A DNA stretch of 39,136 nt from positions 1 to 39,136 of the forward strand of contig NZ_JAELXQ010000026.1 in NCBI RefSeq assembly GCF_016427605.1, given 5' to 3'. Below the pieces are notes generated by a model that made no database searches, was not told the DNA's origin, and saw only the letters and a list, made by a program, of their open reading frames with translations. Shown here in pieces: positions 16,746 through 26,051 of the stretch (positions within the stretch are counted from its first letter, which is position 1; each line of letters starts with the position of its first letter). The position numbers and the translations under genes were made by a program. Source of the stretch: Ochrobactrum sp. Q0168 (GTDB taxonomy: Bacteria > Pseudomonadota > Alphaproteobacteria > Rhizobiales > Rhizobiaceae).

Positions 16746-16755
16746 GTATTAATAC
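16746..16755. promoter_or_regulatory. Palindrome upstream of the acylase/transport operon
   Basis: GTATTAATAC is a perfect 10-base palindrome 26 bases before the acylase start, in the region divergent from the double-HTH GntR gene. It is a plausible operator half-site cluster, with ATACAAA just downstream. The evidence is only position and symmetry. Confidence 0.35.
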
Positions 16756-16781
16756 GATTCAAAATACAAAATGGATTGAGA

Positions 16782-17948
16782 ATGTCAGTTACCCCATTTC
16801 CATTCATCACAGTTGCGGGTGTGCCGGAAGAGCGTGGGCGCCAATATGGGGTTCTGGCAGCAGAACGCATCCGGCGCAGCGCTGGTCTTTATTCCAACAC
16901 CCTCGACGCGTTCGGTCTTTCGCCTGAACGCAGGCAAAGTCTCATCGAAGAATTTACTGGCCGGATCGAGGAATTCGACGCGACTTATGTAGAGGAAATG
17001 CGCGGCATCGCCAAAGGTGCGGATGTGCCGTTTGAGCAGATCGTCATGATCAATGCACGCACGGAAGTCGTTGCGATGGCGCGTGCGGAAACGGGTTCGC
17101 CTGATCCCGAAGAGCAGGATGATGGATGCACCGGTGCTCTCATCATGCCTGCGAAAAGTGCTTCTGGTAATCTGGTTCATGGCCAGAACTGGGACTGGCG
17201 TTCTGAATGTGTGGAAACCGGCATTGTGCTGCGTGTTCGCAACAATAACGGCCCTGATTTTGTAACGTTTGTCGAGGCTGGTGGGCTGGCGCGCAGCGGC
17301 TTCAATGAAGCGGGAATCTCTATCACCGCCAATTATCTCGAATGCGAACGCGACTATAAGAAGCTGGGCGTTCCTTTGGGTCTCGTGCGCCGCAAGGTGC
17401 TTGAGCAGGAGCATTTTGCCAAAGCAATAAAGGCTGTGGCTTCGACACCAAAATCCTGCTCAAACAATATCATGATTGCGACGAGCGCCGGTTTCGGCAT
17501 CGATTTTGAATGTGCGCCGGATGAGTCCTTCCCGATCCTGCCTGAGAATGATCTGATCGTTCATGCCAATCATTGGGTCAGCCCAATTGCGCTGACAAAG
17601 CTGCGCGACACCGGCATCCCATTTGTACCTGAAAGCTTCTACCGTGATTGGCGCGTTCGCCAGTCTCTTGAATCACATGGTGGAAAAATTGGTCGCAAGG
17701 AGCTGAAGGAAGCACTGTTCGACGACTTCCTGACACCTTATGCAGTCTGCCGCCCGCCACGTCCCGGCAATCACGACAATATAACGGCCACGGTTGCGAT
17801 GGTGGTGATGGAAGCAGCGCTTGGCATGATGGAAATCGCGCCGCTGCCAGCTTTGAACCGTCAGTTTGCGACCTACTGTCTGCAGGATTATACGCCGCTA
17901 CCGTCCGATGCCGCGCCACGCGCGAAATCCCTCTTTATCGAAGGCTAA
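16782..17948 (+). CDS. C45-type acyltransferase/acylase (6-aminopenicillanate acyltransferase-like Ntn hydrolase)
   Basis: This 388-residue protein resembles the acyl-CoA:6-aminopenicillanic acid acyltransferase family. The expected self-processing site is DDGCTGAL, where cleavage before Cys116 would expose the N-terminal nucleophile. Downstream family segments are NLVHGQNWDWRSE, GLARSGFNEAGISITANYL and the C-terminal RPPRPGNHDNITATVAMVV. Family enzymes cleave or transfer acyl groups on amides of amino acids and peptides. No signal peptide is seen, so it acts in the cytoplasm. I chose the ATG at 16782; a longer frame from 16737 would cross the upstream palindrome. It leads an operon with a peptide-type importer, suggesting an imported N-acyl or peptide substrate. 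Confidence 0.83.
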   Translation: MSVTPFPFITVAGVPEERGRQYGVLAAERIRRSAGLYSNTLDAFGLSPERRQSLIEEFTGRIEEFDATYVEEMRGIAKGADVPFEQIVMINARTEVVAMARAETGSPDPEEQDDGCTGALIMPAKSASGNLVHGQNWDWRSECVETGIVLRVRNNNGPDFVTFVEAGGLARSGFNEAGISITANYLECERDYKKLGVPLGLVRRKVLEQEHFAKAIKAVASTPKSCSNNIMIATSAGFGIDFECAPDESFPILPENDLIVHANHWVSPIALTKLRDTGIPFVPESFYRDWRVRQSLESHGGKIGRKELKEALFDDFLTPYAVCRPPRPGNHDNITATVAMVVMEAALGMMEIAPLPALNRQFATYCLQDYTPLPSDAAPRAKSLFIEG

Positions 17949-17952
17949 AGAA

Positions 17953-18897
17953 ATGCTGCGCTTTGCGCTTTCCAGAATAGGCATGGCCATTCCAACATTG
18001 CTGATCGTGGCAGTGGCTGTGTTTGTGATTGTCCGGCTGATACCGGGCGATCCTGCAGCCCTGATGCTGGGCGATTCTGCGGATGCTGCGACGCTGGCCG
18101 CGCTGCGCGAGCAGCTGGGCCTCAATCACAGCGTCTTTACCCAGTTTCTGATCTGGGGAGGCAATGTTCTGAATGGTGATCTCGGTGTCTCCATTGCCAA
18201 CCAGCAGCCGGTTCTTTCGCTGGTTCTGGAGCGCTTTTCGGTCAGTGCGCGTATCGTCTTGTCAGCGGTGGCGCTTTCTACGCTTGTCGCTGTTCCGCTT
18301 GGAATGATCGCAGCCTGGAAGCAGAACAGCCTGACCGATCTGACGCTTGTGACCTGTGCCACCTTGCTGCTTTCGGTTCCGACATTCTGGATGGGCTTGC
18401 TGCTGTTGTTGGCCTTTGGCCTCAAGCTCGGCTGGTTGCCGATTGTCGGCTATGTCAGCTTTGGTGAGAACCCATGGAAAGCGTTTCTTTATCTGGTTTT
18501 GCCGATCACCACACTGTTTCTGCATGAAATCGGCGTCATTTTACGTATGGCGCGCGCCTCGACGCTTGAAGTGCTGAATCTGGATTACATCGCCCATGCC
18601 CGCGCCAAGGGACTGTCGGAAGCAACCGTGATGTGGCGTCATGCTTTCCGTAATGCGTTTGGCCCGACCTGGACATTGTTGGGGCTGATCCTTGGCAATC
18701 TGCTTGGTGGTATTGCAGTTGTGGAAACGGTTTTCACGATTCCCGGACTTGGCAGGCTTCTGGTTGAGGCGATCTTTGCTCGCGATTATCCCGTCATTCA
18801 GGGCTGCTTGCTGTTCACAGCCTGTGTTTATGTGCTGGTCAATCTGATCGTGGACCTTCTCTATCCGTTCTTCGACCCGAAGGTGACGGCGAAATGA
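17953..18897 (+). CDS. Dipeptide/oligopeptide-type ABC transporter permease (DppB-like)
   Basis: This 314-residue inner-membrane permease has a first membrane span after MLRFALSRIGMAIPTLL, the DppB hallmark VRLIPGDPAALMLG, and the EAA loop DYIAHARAKGLSEATVMWRH that contacts the ATPase. It starts 4 bases after the acylase stop, with AAAG-rich spacing, and its stop overlaps the next start by 4 bases (ATGA). With the DppC-like and fused ATPase proteins it forms the channel of a peptide-type importer. The substrate is set by the binding protein encoded downstream. Confidence 0.9.
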   Translation: MLRFALSRIGMAIPTLLIVAVAVFVIVRLIPGDPAALMLGDSADAATLAALREQLGLNHSVFTQFLIWGGNVLNGDLGVSIANQQPVLSLVLERFSVSARIVLSAVALSTLVAVPLGMIAAWKQNSLTDLTLVTCATLLLSVPTFWMGLLLLLAFGLKLGWLPIVGYVSFGENPWKAFLYLVLPITTLFLHEIGVILRMARASTLEVLNLDYIAHARAKGLSEATVMWRHAFRNAFGPTWTLLGLILGNLLGGIAVVETVFTIPGLGRLLVEAIFARDYPVIQGCLLFTACVYVLVNLIVDLLYPFFDPKVTAK

Positions 18898-19712
18898 AAA
18901 ATCTCTCTCTCAACGCGATTATTGGCGGAACCCTGACCGCAACGCTTCTCACGATAGCGGTGGTAGGTTCCTTCTGGACGCCTTACAACCCGCTGGCCCT
19001 CGACTTTGCCGCGCGTCTTGCGCCGCCAAGTGCTGCGCATTGGCTGGGTACGGATGAATTTGGGCGCGACCAGCTGAGCCGTCTTATGAGAGGCGCATCG
19101 GCCAGTGTTTCAATCAGCGTGTTCACAGTCTCTCTCGCCACCCTCGGCGGAGTGCTTATCGGGGCGGTCAGCGGCTTCTTGCGTGGCTGGTTCGACCGGC
19201 TGTTGATGATGGTCAATGATGCTTTGCTGGCATTCCCTGGCATATTGATGGCGCTTGGTTTGCTGGCCGTCTTTGGTGCCAACAAGAATGGCATCATCTT
19301 AGCACTTGCTCTGGCCTATATGTCTTCGGTGATCCGCGTGGTCCGTGGCACGGTTTTGAGCCTGCGTGAACGGGAGTTCGTTGAGGCCTCCCGCGTCATG
19401 GGAAACTCGGAAATCTATACGATGGTGCGCCATATTCTGCCCAACTGTCTGGCGCCTGTTCTGGTCATGGCAACGTCCATGTGCGGCTGGGCAATTCTCG
19501 CGGAAAGCTCGCTTAGCTTTCTGGGTCTGGGTGTGCCGCCGCCAGCGCCGACTTGGGGCAATATGCTGGCGGGAAGCCGCAATTTCATTGAGCAGGGCGT
19601 TTGGCTTGGTATCTTCCCCGGCCTTGCAATTTCGCTGTCGCTGCTTGGTATTAATCTTCTAGGTGACGCGTTGCGCGATCGCCTCGACCCACGCATGAGG
19701 AAGCGCTCATGA
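18894..19712 (+). CDS. Dipeptide/oligopeptide-type ABC transporter permease (DppC-like)
   Basis: This 272-residue membrane protein has the DppC pattern: one N-terminal span, then HWLGTDEFGRDQLSRLMRGA, and the EAA loop EFVEASRVMGNSEIYTMVRH followed by ILPNCLAPVLV. It ends with the usual GINLLGDALRDRLDPRMR. It overlaps the DppB-like gene and the ATPase gene by 4 bases each, showing tight coupling. It pairs with the DppB-like permease to form the transport path. Confidence 0.92.
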   Translation: MKNLSLNAIIGGTLTATLLTIAVVGSFWTPYNPLALDFAARLAPPSAAHWLGTDEFGRDQLSRLMRGASASVSISVFTVSLATLGGVLIGAVSGFLRGWFDRLLMMVNDALLAFPGILMALGLLAVFGANKNGIILALALAYMSSVIRVVRGTVLSLREREFVEASRVMGNSEIYTMVRHILPNCLAPVLVMATSMCGWAILAESSLSFLGLGVPPPAPTWGNMLAGSRNFIEQGVWLGIFPGLAISLSLLGINLLGDALRDRLDPRMRKRS

Positions 19713-21385
19713 CTTCCGCACCCTTGCTTGAAATCGACGATGTAAGCCTGCGTGTTGGCGACAGTGCGCTGGAGATCGTCAAGCGCGCTTCCTTCTCCAT
19801 AAAAGCTGGCGAAATTCTCGGCATCGTCGGTGAATCCGGCTCTGGAAAAACCATGCTCGCGCGGGCGGTCATGGGGCTGGTTCCGGCGTCCATTAAAACA
19901 AGTCATGGTGCGATCCGCTTCAAGGGACAGAACGTGTCAACGATGTCGCCGACCGCTTTGCGCGGGCTGCGTGGCGATGGCATTGCCATGATCTTTCAGG
20001 AGCCGATGACTTCGCTTACCCCGTCACTGACTATCGGGCGGCAGCTTGAAGAAGGACTTGAACTGCACTTTCCAGCCGAGAAGGCACAACATGCCGACTG
20101 GATCAGAGCCATGTTGTTGCGTGTTGGTATTGCCGATCCTGATCGGGCGATTGAGGCGTTCCCACATGAGTTCTCAGGCGGAATGCGCCAGCGCATCATG
20201 ATCGCCTGCGCGATGCTCATGAAGCCTGATCTGCTGATCGCGGACGAGCCGACCACTGCGCTTGATGCGGTTATCCAGCGCGAGGTTATGGAGTTGCTGG
20301 TCGATCTCACGCGGGAACGTGGCACGACCGTTTTGCTGATCAGTCACGATCTTCCAATGATTGCGCGCTATTCCAAACGTGTGGTTGTGATGCGCCATGG
20401 TGAAGTGGTTGAAACGGGCGATACCGCGTATGTTCTGGCAAAGCCCCGGCATGATTACACCCGCAAATTGCTTTCGACATTACCGGTTCGTGGGCCTGCG
20501 CGCGTGGTTCCAAAGGCTGATCCGCTGATCAGCGTGCACGATCTTGTTGTCGATTTTGAAGGCCGGGGTGGCTGGTTCAAGAAAGCTGGCGGCAAACGTG
20601 CTCTGCATGGGGTTACGATTGATGTTCTGCCCAACGAGGTTGTTGCCGTGGTTGGCGGCTCCGGTTCGGGCAAGACCACGGCCGCGCGCGTGATGGCTGG
20701 ACTAATCAAGCCGAGCGAAGGGAAGTTGCTGTTCAAGGGACAGCCTCTCGAGAGGCGTTCATCCCAATATCAGGATTATCGTTATCACACGCAGATGGTG
20801 TTTCAGGACCCTTATTCATCACTCGATCCGCGTATGAAAGTGGGCGAGTTGGTCGGTGAGGCGCTGCGCTTCTCGAAAGAGCTTTCGTCCGGCCAGAAAG
20901 TGGATCGTGTTCGCGAAACACTGGGGGACGTTGGCCTCGGTGGAGATTATGCTAATCGTTATGCGCATGAAATGTCGGGTGGTCAGCGTCAGCGTGTGGC
21001 GATTGCGCGTGCGCTCGTTCGCCGTCCCGCTTTTGTCATTGCGGATGAAGCAGTCTCGGCGCTTGACGTAACGGTGCGTGCGCAGGTTCTCGATCTCTTC
21101 GCCAAGCTGCAGCAGAGCTATGGCTTCGGTTGCCTGTTCATTACCCATGATCTGGGCGTGGTTGAGCAAATTGCCGATCGTGTGGTCGTGATGAATGACG
21201 GTCGCATTATAGAGCAGGGAACGCGCGACGAGATTTTTGACGCGCCGCAGAACGACTATACCCGCCGTCTTCTGTTAGCCATTCCAATGCTCGAACTGAC
21301 GGGTGAGGGCGGCGTCAAACTCAAATGGCGCGGCGATAGTGCAAATACGAAGTCTGGAGAGGAGGGCGGTCATGTCCATAACTGA
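19709..21385 (+). CDS. Peptide-type ABC transporter, fused double ATP-binding protein (DppD-DppF-like)
   Basis: This 558-residue protein carries two complete ABC ATPase modules in one chain. The first has Walker A GESGSGKT (residues 41-48) and signature FSGGMRQR. The second has GGSGSGKTTA at about 316-325 and signature MSGGQRQR. Both have Walker B Asp-Glu pairs (LLIADEPTTALD and FVIADEAVSALD). In the second, EA replaces the usual EP. Such DppD-DppF fusions are common in rhizobia-like bacteria and power both halves of the importer. It overlaps the following hydrolase gene by 14 bases. Confidence 0.92.
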   Translation: MTSAPLLEIDDVSLRVGDSALEIVKRASFSIKAGEILGIVGESGSGKTMLARAVMGLVPASIKTSHGAIRFKGQNVSTMSPTALRGLRGDGIAMIFQEPMTSLTPSLTIGRQLEEGLELHFPAEKAQHADWIRAMLLRVGIADPDRAIEAFPHEFSGGMRQRIMIACAMLMKPDLLIADEPTTALDAVIQREVMELLVDLTRERGTTVLLISHDLPMIARYSKRVVVMRHGEVVETGDTAYVLAKPRHDYTRKLLSTLPVRGPARVVPKADPLISVHDLVVDFEGRGGWFKKAGGKRALHGVTIDVLPNEVVAVVGGSGSGKTTAARVMAGLIKPSEGKLLFKGQPLERRSSQYQDYRYHTQMVFQDPYSSLDPRMKVGELVGEALRFSKELSSGQKVDRVRETLGDVGLGGDYANRYAHEMSGGQRQRVAIARALVRRPAFVIADEAVSALDVTVRAQVLDLFAKLQQSYGFGCLFITHDLGVVEQIADRVVVMNDGRIIEQGTRDEIFDAPQNDYTRRLLLAIPMLELTGEGGVKLKWRGDSANTKSGEEGGHVHN

Positions 21386-22238
21386 AGAAAAGCCCGCTAC
21401 TAAACGGCAGGGCCATGGCAAAAAACTCAGCTTCTACGATTTCGGAGCGACCACGTTTTTTGCAAGTCAGTTCGATCAGCGTTTCAGTTACTGCCTTTAC
21501 GTCCCCGAGGACTATGATGAAGACGGCACCGAGACGCACGAACTGATCGTCATCATTCACGGGACGGGGCGGACATCGGCACAGTACCGCGATCACTTTG
21601 CAAATTTTGCGCGAGAGAACCGCTGCATTGTTCTGGCGCCGCTGTTTCCTGCGGGCATCGTCGTGCAGGGCGATCTTGCCAACTACAAGCGCATCGAGTT
21701 TCACGGCATTCGCTTTGACCATATTCTGCTATCGATGATCGACGAAGTGGCTGCCAAGTATCGCCTCAAAAGCAATCGCGCCATCATGTACGGCTTTTCG
21801 GGCGGCGGGCAGTTCTGCCAGCGCTTTTTCATGCTGCATCCTCATAGGCTGAAGGCCCTCTCTATCGGAGCACCGGGCGTCGTTACTCTGCTCAATTCCG
21901 ATTATGACTGGTGGGTTGGCGTTCGCGATGTTGAAGCATGTTTTGGCTGCCGCATTGATCTTGAAGCGATGAAGGCTGTGAGCGTTCATACAGTGATCGG
22001 TGAGGAAGATACCGCGACTTGGGAAATCGCCATCCCGCGTGACAGCGCCTTCTGGATGGACGGCGCCGATCTTCAGGGCGATTGCCGGATCGACCGCATT
22101 GAAGCACTGGCCAAGTCGTTTGAAGCGCATCGCATCGCGGTTCGCAGGGACAGGGTGCCGGGCGTGGCTCATGAGCCTTTCAAAGTGCTGGAGCCGGTCG
22201 AAGCATTTTTCGCGGACGTGCTGAGGTCACAAAGTTGA
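21372..22238 (+). CDS. Alpha/beta hydrolase (esterase/depolymerase-like)
   Basis: This 288-residue protein has a hydrolase fold with the strand-turn VIIHGTGRTSAQYRDHF and nucleophile elbow YGFSGGGQF (Ser143). A late VPGVAHEPF segment probably carries the catalytic His. It looks like the PHB-depolymerase/feruloyl-esterase branch of cytoplasmic hydrolases. I chose the ATG at 21372, preceded by GGAGG inside the end of the ATPase gene. Its place inside the transporter operon suggests it cleaves an ester or amide in the imported compound. There is no signal peptide. Confidence 0.8.
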   Translation: MSITEEKPATKRQGHGKKLSFYDFGATTFFASQFDQRFSYCLYVPEDYDEDGTETHELIVIIHGTGRTSAQYRDHFANFARENRCIVLAPLFPAGIVVQGDLANYKRIEFHGIRFDHILLSMIDEVAAKYRLKSNRAIMYGFSGGGQFCQRFFMLHPHRLKALSIGAPGVVTLLNSDYDWWVGVRDVEACFGCRIDLEAMKAVSVHTVIGEEDTATWEIAIPRDSAFWMDGADLQGDCRIDRIEALAKSFEAHRIAVRRDRVPGVAHEPFKVLEPVEAFFADVLRSQS

Positions 22239-22276
22239 CCATACCGCAAAATCAAAAACAAAAAGGGGAAACCAAA

Positions 22277-23839
22277 ATGTTCAATCTAATTTCAATCCGC
22301 TCTGCACTCAGCATGGCGCTTCTTGGTCTCAGCGCCACATCCTTCCAAGCACATGCTGCAGACGATGAGACCTTGCGCGTCGCCATTCACTCTGATGTTG
22401 CGAGCATCAATCCGGGCGTCAATCGCGATGCCAATGCCGATATGGTTGTTGCCCATATTGCCGAAGGTCTGGTCGCTTATGGCGACGATCTCGCCATAAA
22501 GCCAATGCTGGCTGAGAGCTGGACCTCGAATGCCGATCATACGGTTTATGAATTCAAGCTACGAAAAGGCGTCAAGTTCCAGAATGGCAAAGACCTGACC
22601 GCCAAGGATGTCGTCTGGAATTTCGAGCGTTATCTCAAGCCGGATACAGCGTTTCAATGCGTCAATCGCTATAATGGCAAGGTCGATTCCGAGTTGAAGA
22701 CGGTCGAGGCTGTTGATGACAACACGGTGCGCTTCAGCTTCGCAACTCCTGCGCCAAACTTTGTCATCACCATGGCTACCATCCAGTGTACCCCTTGGAT
22801 ATTGAGCCCGGAATCCGTTGATGCGGATGGCAAATTTGTAAAGCCGATTGGTACAGGTCCCTATGCTTTTTCCAAATGGGAGCGTGGCCGTTATCTGGAC
22901 CTGACCCGTTTCGATGATTATTCGGCTCTGCCCGGTGATCTCGACGGTCTGGGAGGGAACAAGAAAGGCCATGTAAAGACCATTCAGTTCATGACTGTTC
23001 CAGATCCCAGCACGCGCACAAATGGTCTGCTTTCCGGTGAGATCGACTTCATCGATGAAGTGGAGCCAACCGGTGTCAAGGATCTGGAAGCGAAGGGCAT
23101 GAAGGTCAATGTACAGCAGACGCCTTCATGGATGGTGCTTCAAATTCAGTCCACTTCCGATAAGTTGAAGGATCCGCAGATGCGTCAGGCGATTGCTCAC
23201 GCCATCGATCTTAGCCAGCTGGCAACGGCGATTGGTGAGGGCATTTATGCACCAAACCCGTCGGTCATTGCACCAAACACCATCTATTCGGATAATCAGG
23301 CGGCTGCCTGGCCTGCATACGATCCAGCCAAAGCGCAGGAGCTGCTGACCAAGGCAGGATATAAGGGCGAACCGATCAGCCTTCTGGTCGCCAACCGCCA
23401 GAACCGCGTGCAGGTTGCCACGATTGTTCAGGCATTCCTTGCAGCCTCCGGCATCAATGCGCAGCTCGAAGTGCGCGATTGGGCGACCCAGCTCGATCAG
23501 TATCGTCGTGGCGCCTATGAACTTGCCGTTTTCGCTTATTCAGCCCGCCTTGATCCGCTGTTATCTTTCCAGTCGATGATCGGTGACAAGAAGGCTGATG
23601 CCGCACGCCAGTGGGACGATGCCAAGGCGGAAGACCTTCTCAAGCAGGTTTCTGCGAAAAGCGACGTCGAAGTACGCAAGAAGCTCTTCAACGAGCTCAA
23701 CACATTGATGGGTGAGCAGGTTCCGATCCTTGGTCTGGTAAACTTGCCATCGATCACAGCTGCCGGTCCAAAAGTGAACGATTTCAAGGGCTGGGCTGGT
23801 GATACGCTTCGCTTCTGGACGATCAGCAAGGCACAGTAA
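22277..23839 (+). CDS. Peptide-type ABC transporter substrate-binding protein (family 5)
   Basis: This 520-residue periplasmic protein has a signal peptide at about residues 1-27, ending SFQAHA before ADDETLRVAIHSD. SBP family 5 features include YEFKLRKGVKFQNGKDLTAK, GTGPYAFSKWERGRYLDL and MRQAIAHAIDLSQLA. The start is the ATG at 22277 after AAGGGGAAA; an upstream ATG at 22235 would put a charged, non-secretory extension in front of the signal peptide. It delivers a peptide-like ligand to the two permeases encoded upstream. The ligand is unknown. Confidence 0.92.
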   Translation: MFNLISIRSALSMALLGLSATSFQAHAADDETLRVAIHSDVASINPGVNRDANADMVVAHIAEGLVAYGDDLAIKPMLAESWTSNADHTVYEFKLRKGVKFQNGKDLTAKDVVWNFERYLKPDTAFQCVNRYNGKVDSELKTVEAVDDNTVRFSFATPAPNFVITMATIQCTPWILSPESVDADGKFVKPIGTGPYAFSKWERGRYLDLTRFDDYSALPGDLDGLGGNKKGHVKTIQFMTVPDPSTRTNGLLSGEIDFIDEVEPTGVKDLEAKGMKVNVQQTPSWMVLQIQSTSDKLKDPQMRQAIAHAIDLSQLATAIGEGIYAPNPSVIAPNTIYSDNQAAAWPAYDPAKAQELLTKAGYKGEPISLLVANRQNRVQVATIVQAFLAASGINAQLEVRDWATQLDQYRRGAYELAVFAYSARLDPLLSFQSMIGDKKADAARQWDDAKAEDLLKQVSAKSDVEVRKKLFNELNTLMGEQVPILGLVNLPSITAAGPKVNDFKGWAGDTLRFWTISKAQ

Positions 23840-23877
23840 AACGCTCCGCTTCGCGAGCTTAGCATTGGGATAACCCC

Positions 23878-25311
23878 ATGACGTCTACATCCTTTGACTA
23901 CACCCGGACCGACGCTGTCGGTCTGAGAGAGGCCATTCGCGCAAAAATTCTGTCGCCGCATGAGGCTGTTCATGAGGCATTTGCAGCGATTGATCGGTGC
24001 AATCCTAAGCTGAATGCTGTGATCTACGAGATGCGCGATCAAGCGGAAGAACAGCTTAAATCGCTGCCAGAGGGTCTGCTTAGCGGTGTTCCGGTTTTGT
24101 TGAAGGATGATTGCCCTTCCTATGTCGGTGCAGCAATGTCCTTTGGATGTCGTGCGGCAGAGGGAAATATCTCGCAGCGCGATCATGAACTCGTCAAACG
24201 CTACAAATCCGCTGGTCTGGTGGTGGTGGGTAAAACCAATTTGCCGGAGTTTTCCTGCAATATCGCAACGGAATCTTCGCTTCATGGTCCAGCACTCAAT
24301 CCCTGGGATGTTACACGCAGCATTGGCGGTTCTTCCGGGGGGGCGGCAGCTGCCGTTGCCGCGCGCATGGTGCCTGTGGCCTATGGCAATGACGGAGCAG
24401 GCTCGATCCGTATCCCGGCATCTTGTGGCGGGCTTTTCGGGCTGCGTCCGTCGCGCGGGCGAGTCCCATGCGGTCCGGTCTCAACAGAAAACTGGGGCGG
24501 AATGGTCAGCCATCATGTGCTGACGCGCTCGGTTCGCGATTCCGCAATGATGCTTGATCTGACAGACGCGCTTGAACCGGGTTCGCTGTACGCGGCCCCG
24601 GACAAGACGGATCTGTTCGTCAACAGTGTCAGAATGGCGCCGCGGAAACTTCGTATTGGTGTCTGGCAGGAGTCTGATCTGCGTCATGATCTGGATGAGC
24701 AGACAGTCGCAGCACTTGAGGCGACGATTGCTTTGTGCGAACGGCTCGGACATAACGTTGTTCGGGTGAAGCCTGATTTTGACGGCGTTGAGCTTGCGGG
24801 TGCCGTACAAAAACTGATCGCCGTTTACACCGCAATTGAAGTGGCAGATGTTGCCGCGACAATGGCAAAGCCTGCCAATGAACTTTATTTTGAACCTTCA
24901 AATCTGGGATTGGCCGCTTACGGCGATAGCTTGGCTGCGACAGAGGTTATTCAAGCGCGTTTGACCGCAAACAGTACGGCGCGCAGTTTTGGTCGTCTGT
25001 TTGAAGAATGCGATGTGGTGTTAAGCCCGGTCATGCCGGTTGGATCATTTCCGCTTGGGATGCTCGACGTGCGCTCACCCGACTGGAAAGGGTTTGCCCG
25101 GCAGTTTCTGGAGCTGACAACCTTCACCCATCCGGTCAACGCTGCTGGCTTGCCTGCGATGAGTGTCCCACTTCACGAAACGTCTGATGGTTTGCCAATC
25201 GGCAGCCAGTTCATTGCTCCTTATGGGGCCGAAAATCCGCTATTCCAACTAGCAGGTCAGTTGGAAGCCATGTGTCCATGGTCTGATCGACTGCCCGCTA
25301 TTCACGCCTGA
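23878..25311 (+). CDS. Amidase (amidase-signature family)
   Basis: This 477-residue enzyme has the Lys-Ser-Ser catalytic triad of the amidase-signature family: Lys76 in VLLKDD, Ser152 in IGGSSGGAAAAVA and nucleophile Ser176 in GAGSIRIPAS. It hydrolyses a carbon-nitrogen amide bond, releasing ammonia or an amine. The usual GGGS before the nucleophile reads GAGS here. It lies 38 bases after the binding-protein gene and is probably in the same transcript, adding a second amide-cleaving activity to the acylase. There is no sign that it is a GatA subunit: no gatB or gatC is nearby. Confidence 0.9.
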   Translation: MTSTSFDYTRTDAVGLREAIRAKILSPHEAVHEAFAAIDRCNPKLNAVIYEMRDQAEEQLKSLPEGLLSGVPVLLKDDCPSYVGAAMSFGCRAAEGNISQRDHELVKRYKSAGLVVVGKTNLPEFSCNIATESSLHGPALNPWDVTRSIGGSSGGAAAAVAARMVPVAYGNDGAGSIRIPASCGGLFGLRPSRGRVPCGPVSTENWGGMVSHHVLTRSVRDSAMMLDLTDALEPGSLYAAPDKTDLFVNSVRMAPRKLRIGVWQESDLRHDLDEQTVAALEATIALCERLGHNVVRVKPDFDGVELAGAVQKLIAVYTAIEVADVAATMAKPANELYFEPSNLGLAAYGDSLAATEVIQARLTANSTARSFGRLFEECDVVLSPVMPVGSFPLGMLDVRSPDWKGFARQFLELTTFTHPVNAAGLPAMSVPLHETSDGLPIGSQFIAPYGAENPLFQLAGQLEAMCPWSDRLPAIHA

Positions 25312-25327
25312 AATCAAGAGACAAGCG

Positions 25328-25954
25328 ATGCTCTATACAAAGCCCTATTTCCAGCCGTCCGATACGACCGAGGTTTTCGATCTCGTTGATAGAACGGTGC
25401 TTGGTACTTTGATCACCAGCCATGAGGGAGGCCTTGCTATATCGCACCCCGTCTTCATGATGGATCGGACACGCGGCGAAAACGGCACGCTGGTCTCGCA
25501 TGTTGCTGCATCCAACGATCATGTTGAGTTTTTGAAACGCGGCCTGCCATCAATCGCAATCCTGATGGATGCTGGTCATTATGTATCATCGTCATGGTAT
25601 CCCGGTTATCCGGAAAGGGACAGCGCACCGACCTGGAGCTTTATGGTTGCTCATATCCATGGCGCGCCCAAAATCCTGTCGGAAGCAGCGACCGCCAAAC
25701 ATCTCCACGAGCTCGTCAAGCATATGGAAAAGGGTCGTGACAAGCCGTGGCAGATGAAGGAACTCGGTCCCGGTGGTCTGGAGTGGCGTCTGCCCAATAT
25801 CGTAGGCTACGAAATGCAGATTGAGAAGATGGAGATCAAGTTCAAGCTTGGACAGGACGAACGGTCGGCAGATATGCGTGCTGCGATCAAAAAACTGCGC
25901 GAAGAGGGGCGGGAAGATGTCGCCGAAATGATGGCGCGTCACTGCAAAATTTAG
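25328..25954 (+). CDS. FMN-binding protein, PaiB-like
   Basis: This 208-residue protein of the PaiB/FMN-binding split-barrel family has MLYTKPYFQPSD at the start, LGTLITSHEGGLAISHPVF, VSHVAASNDHVEFL and SSWYPGYPERDSAPTWSF, which together form the typical flavin-site segments. In Bacillus the family member PaiB affects transcription, but many homologues are probably flavin- or heme-handling enzymes. It begins 17 bases after the amidase stop with an AAGAGA-type site and closes the operon. Its role here is unknown. Confidence 0.85.
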   Translation: MLYTKPYFQPSDTTEVFDLVDRTVLGTLITSHEGGLAISHPVFMMDRTRGENGTLVSHVAASNDHVEFLKRGLPSIAILMDAGHYVSSSWYPGYPERDSAPTWSFMVAHIHGAPKILSEAATAKHLHELVKHMEKGRDKPWQMKELGPGGLEWRLPNIVGYEMQIEKMEIKFKLGQDERSADMRAAIKKLREEGREDVAEMMARHCKI

Positions 25955-26051
25955 AAAATAAGGTGGAGTGGGTTCATAATCAGTCCCCTGTGCATAGCGT
26001 GTATTTAATTCGACATTGGCTGGCAACAGAGCCCATATTGCCAGACTTCAA

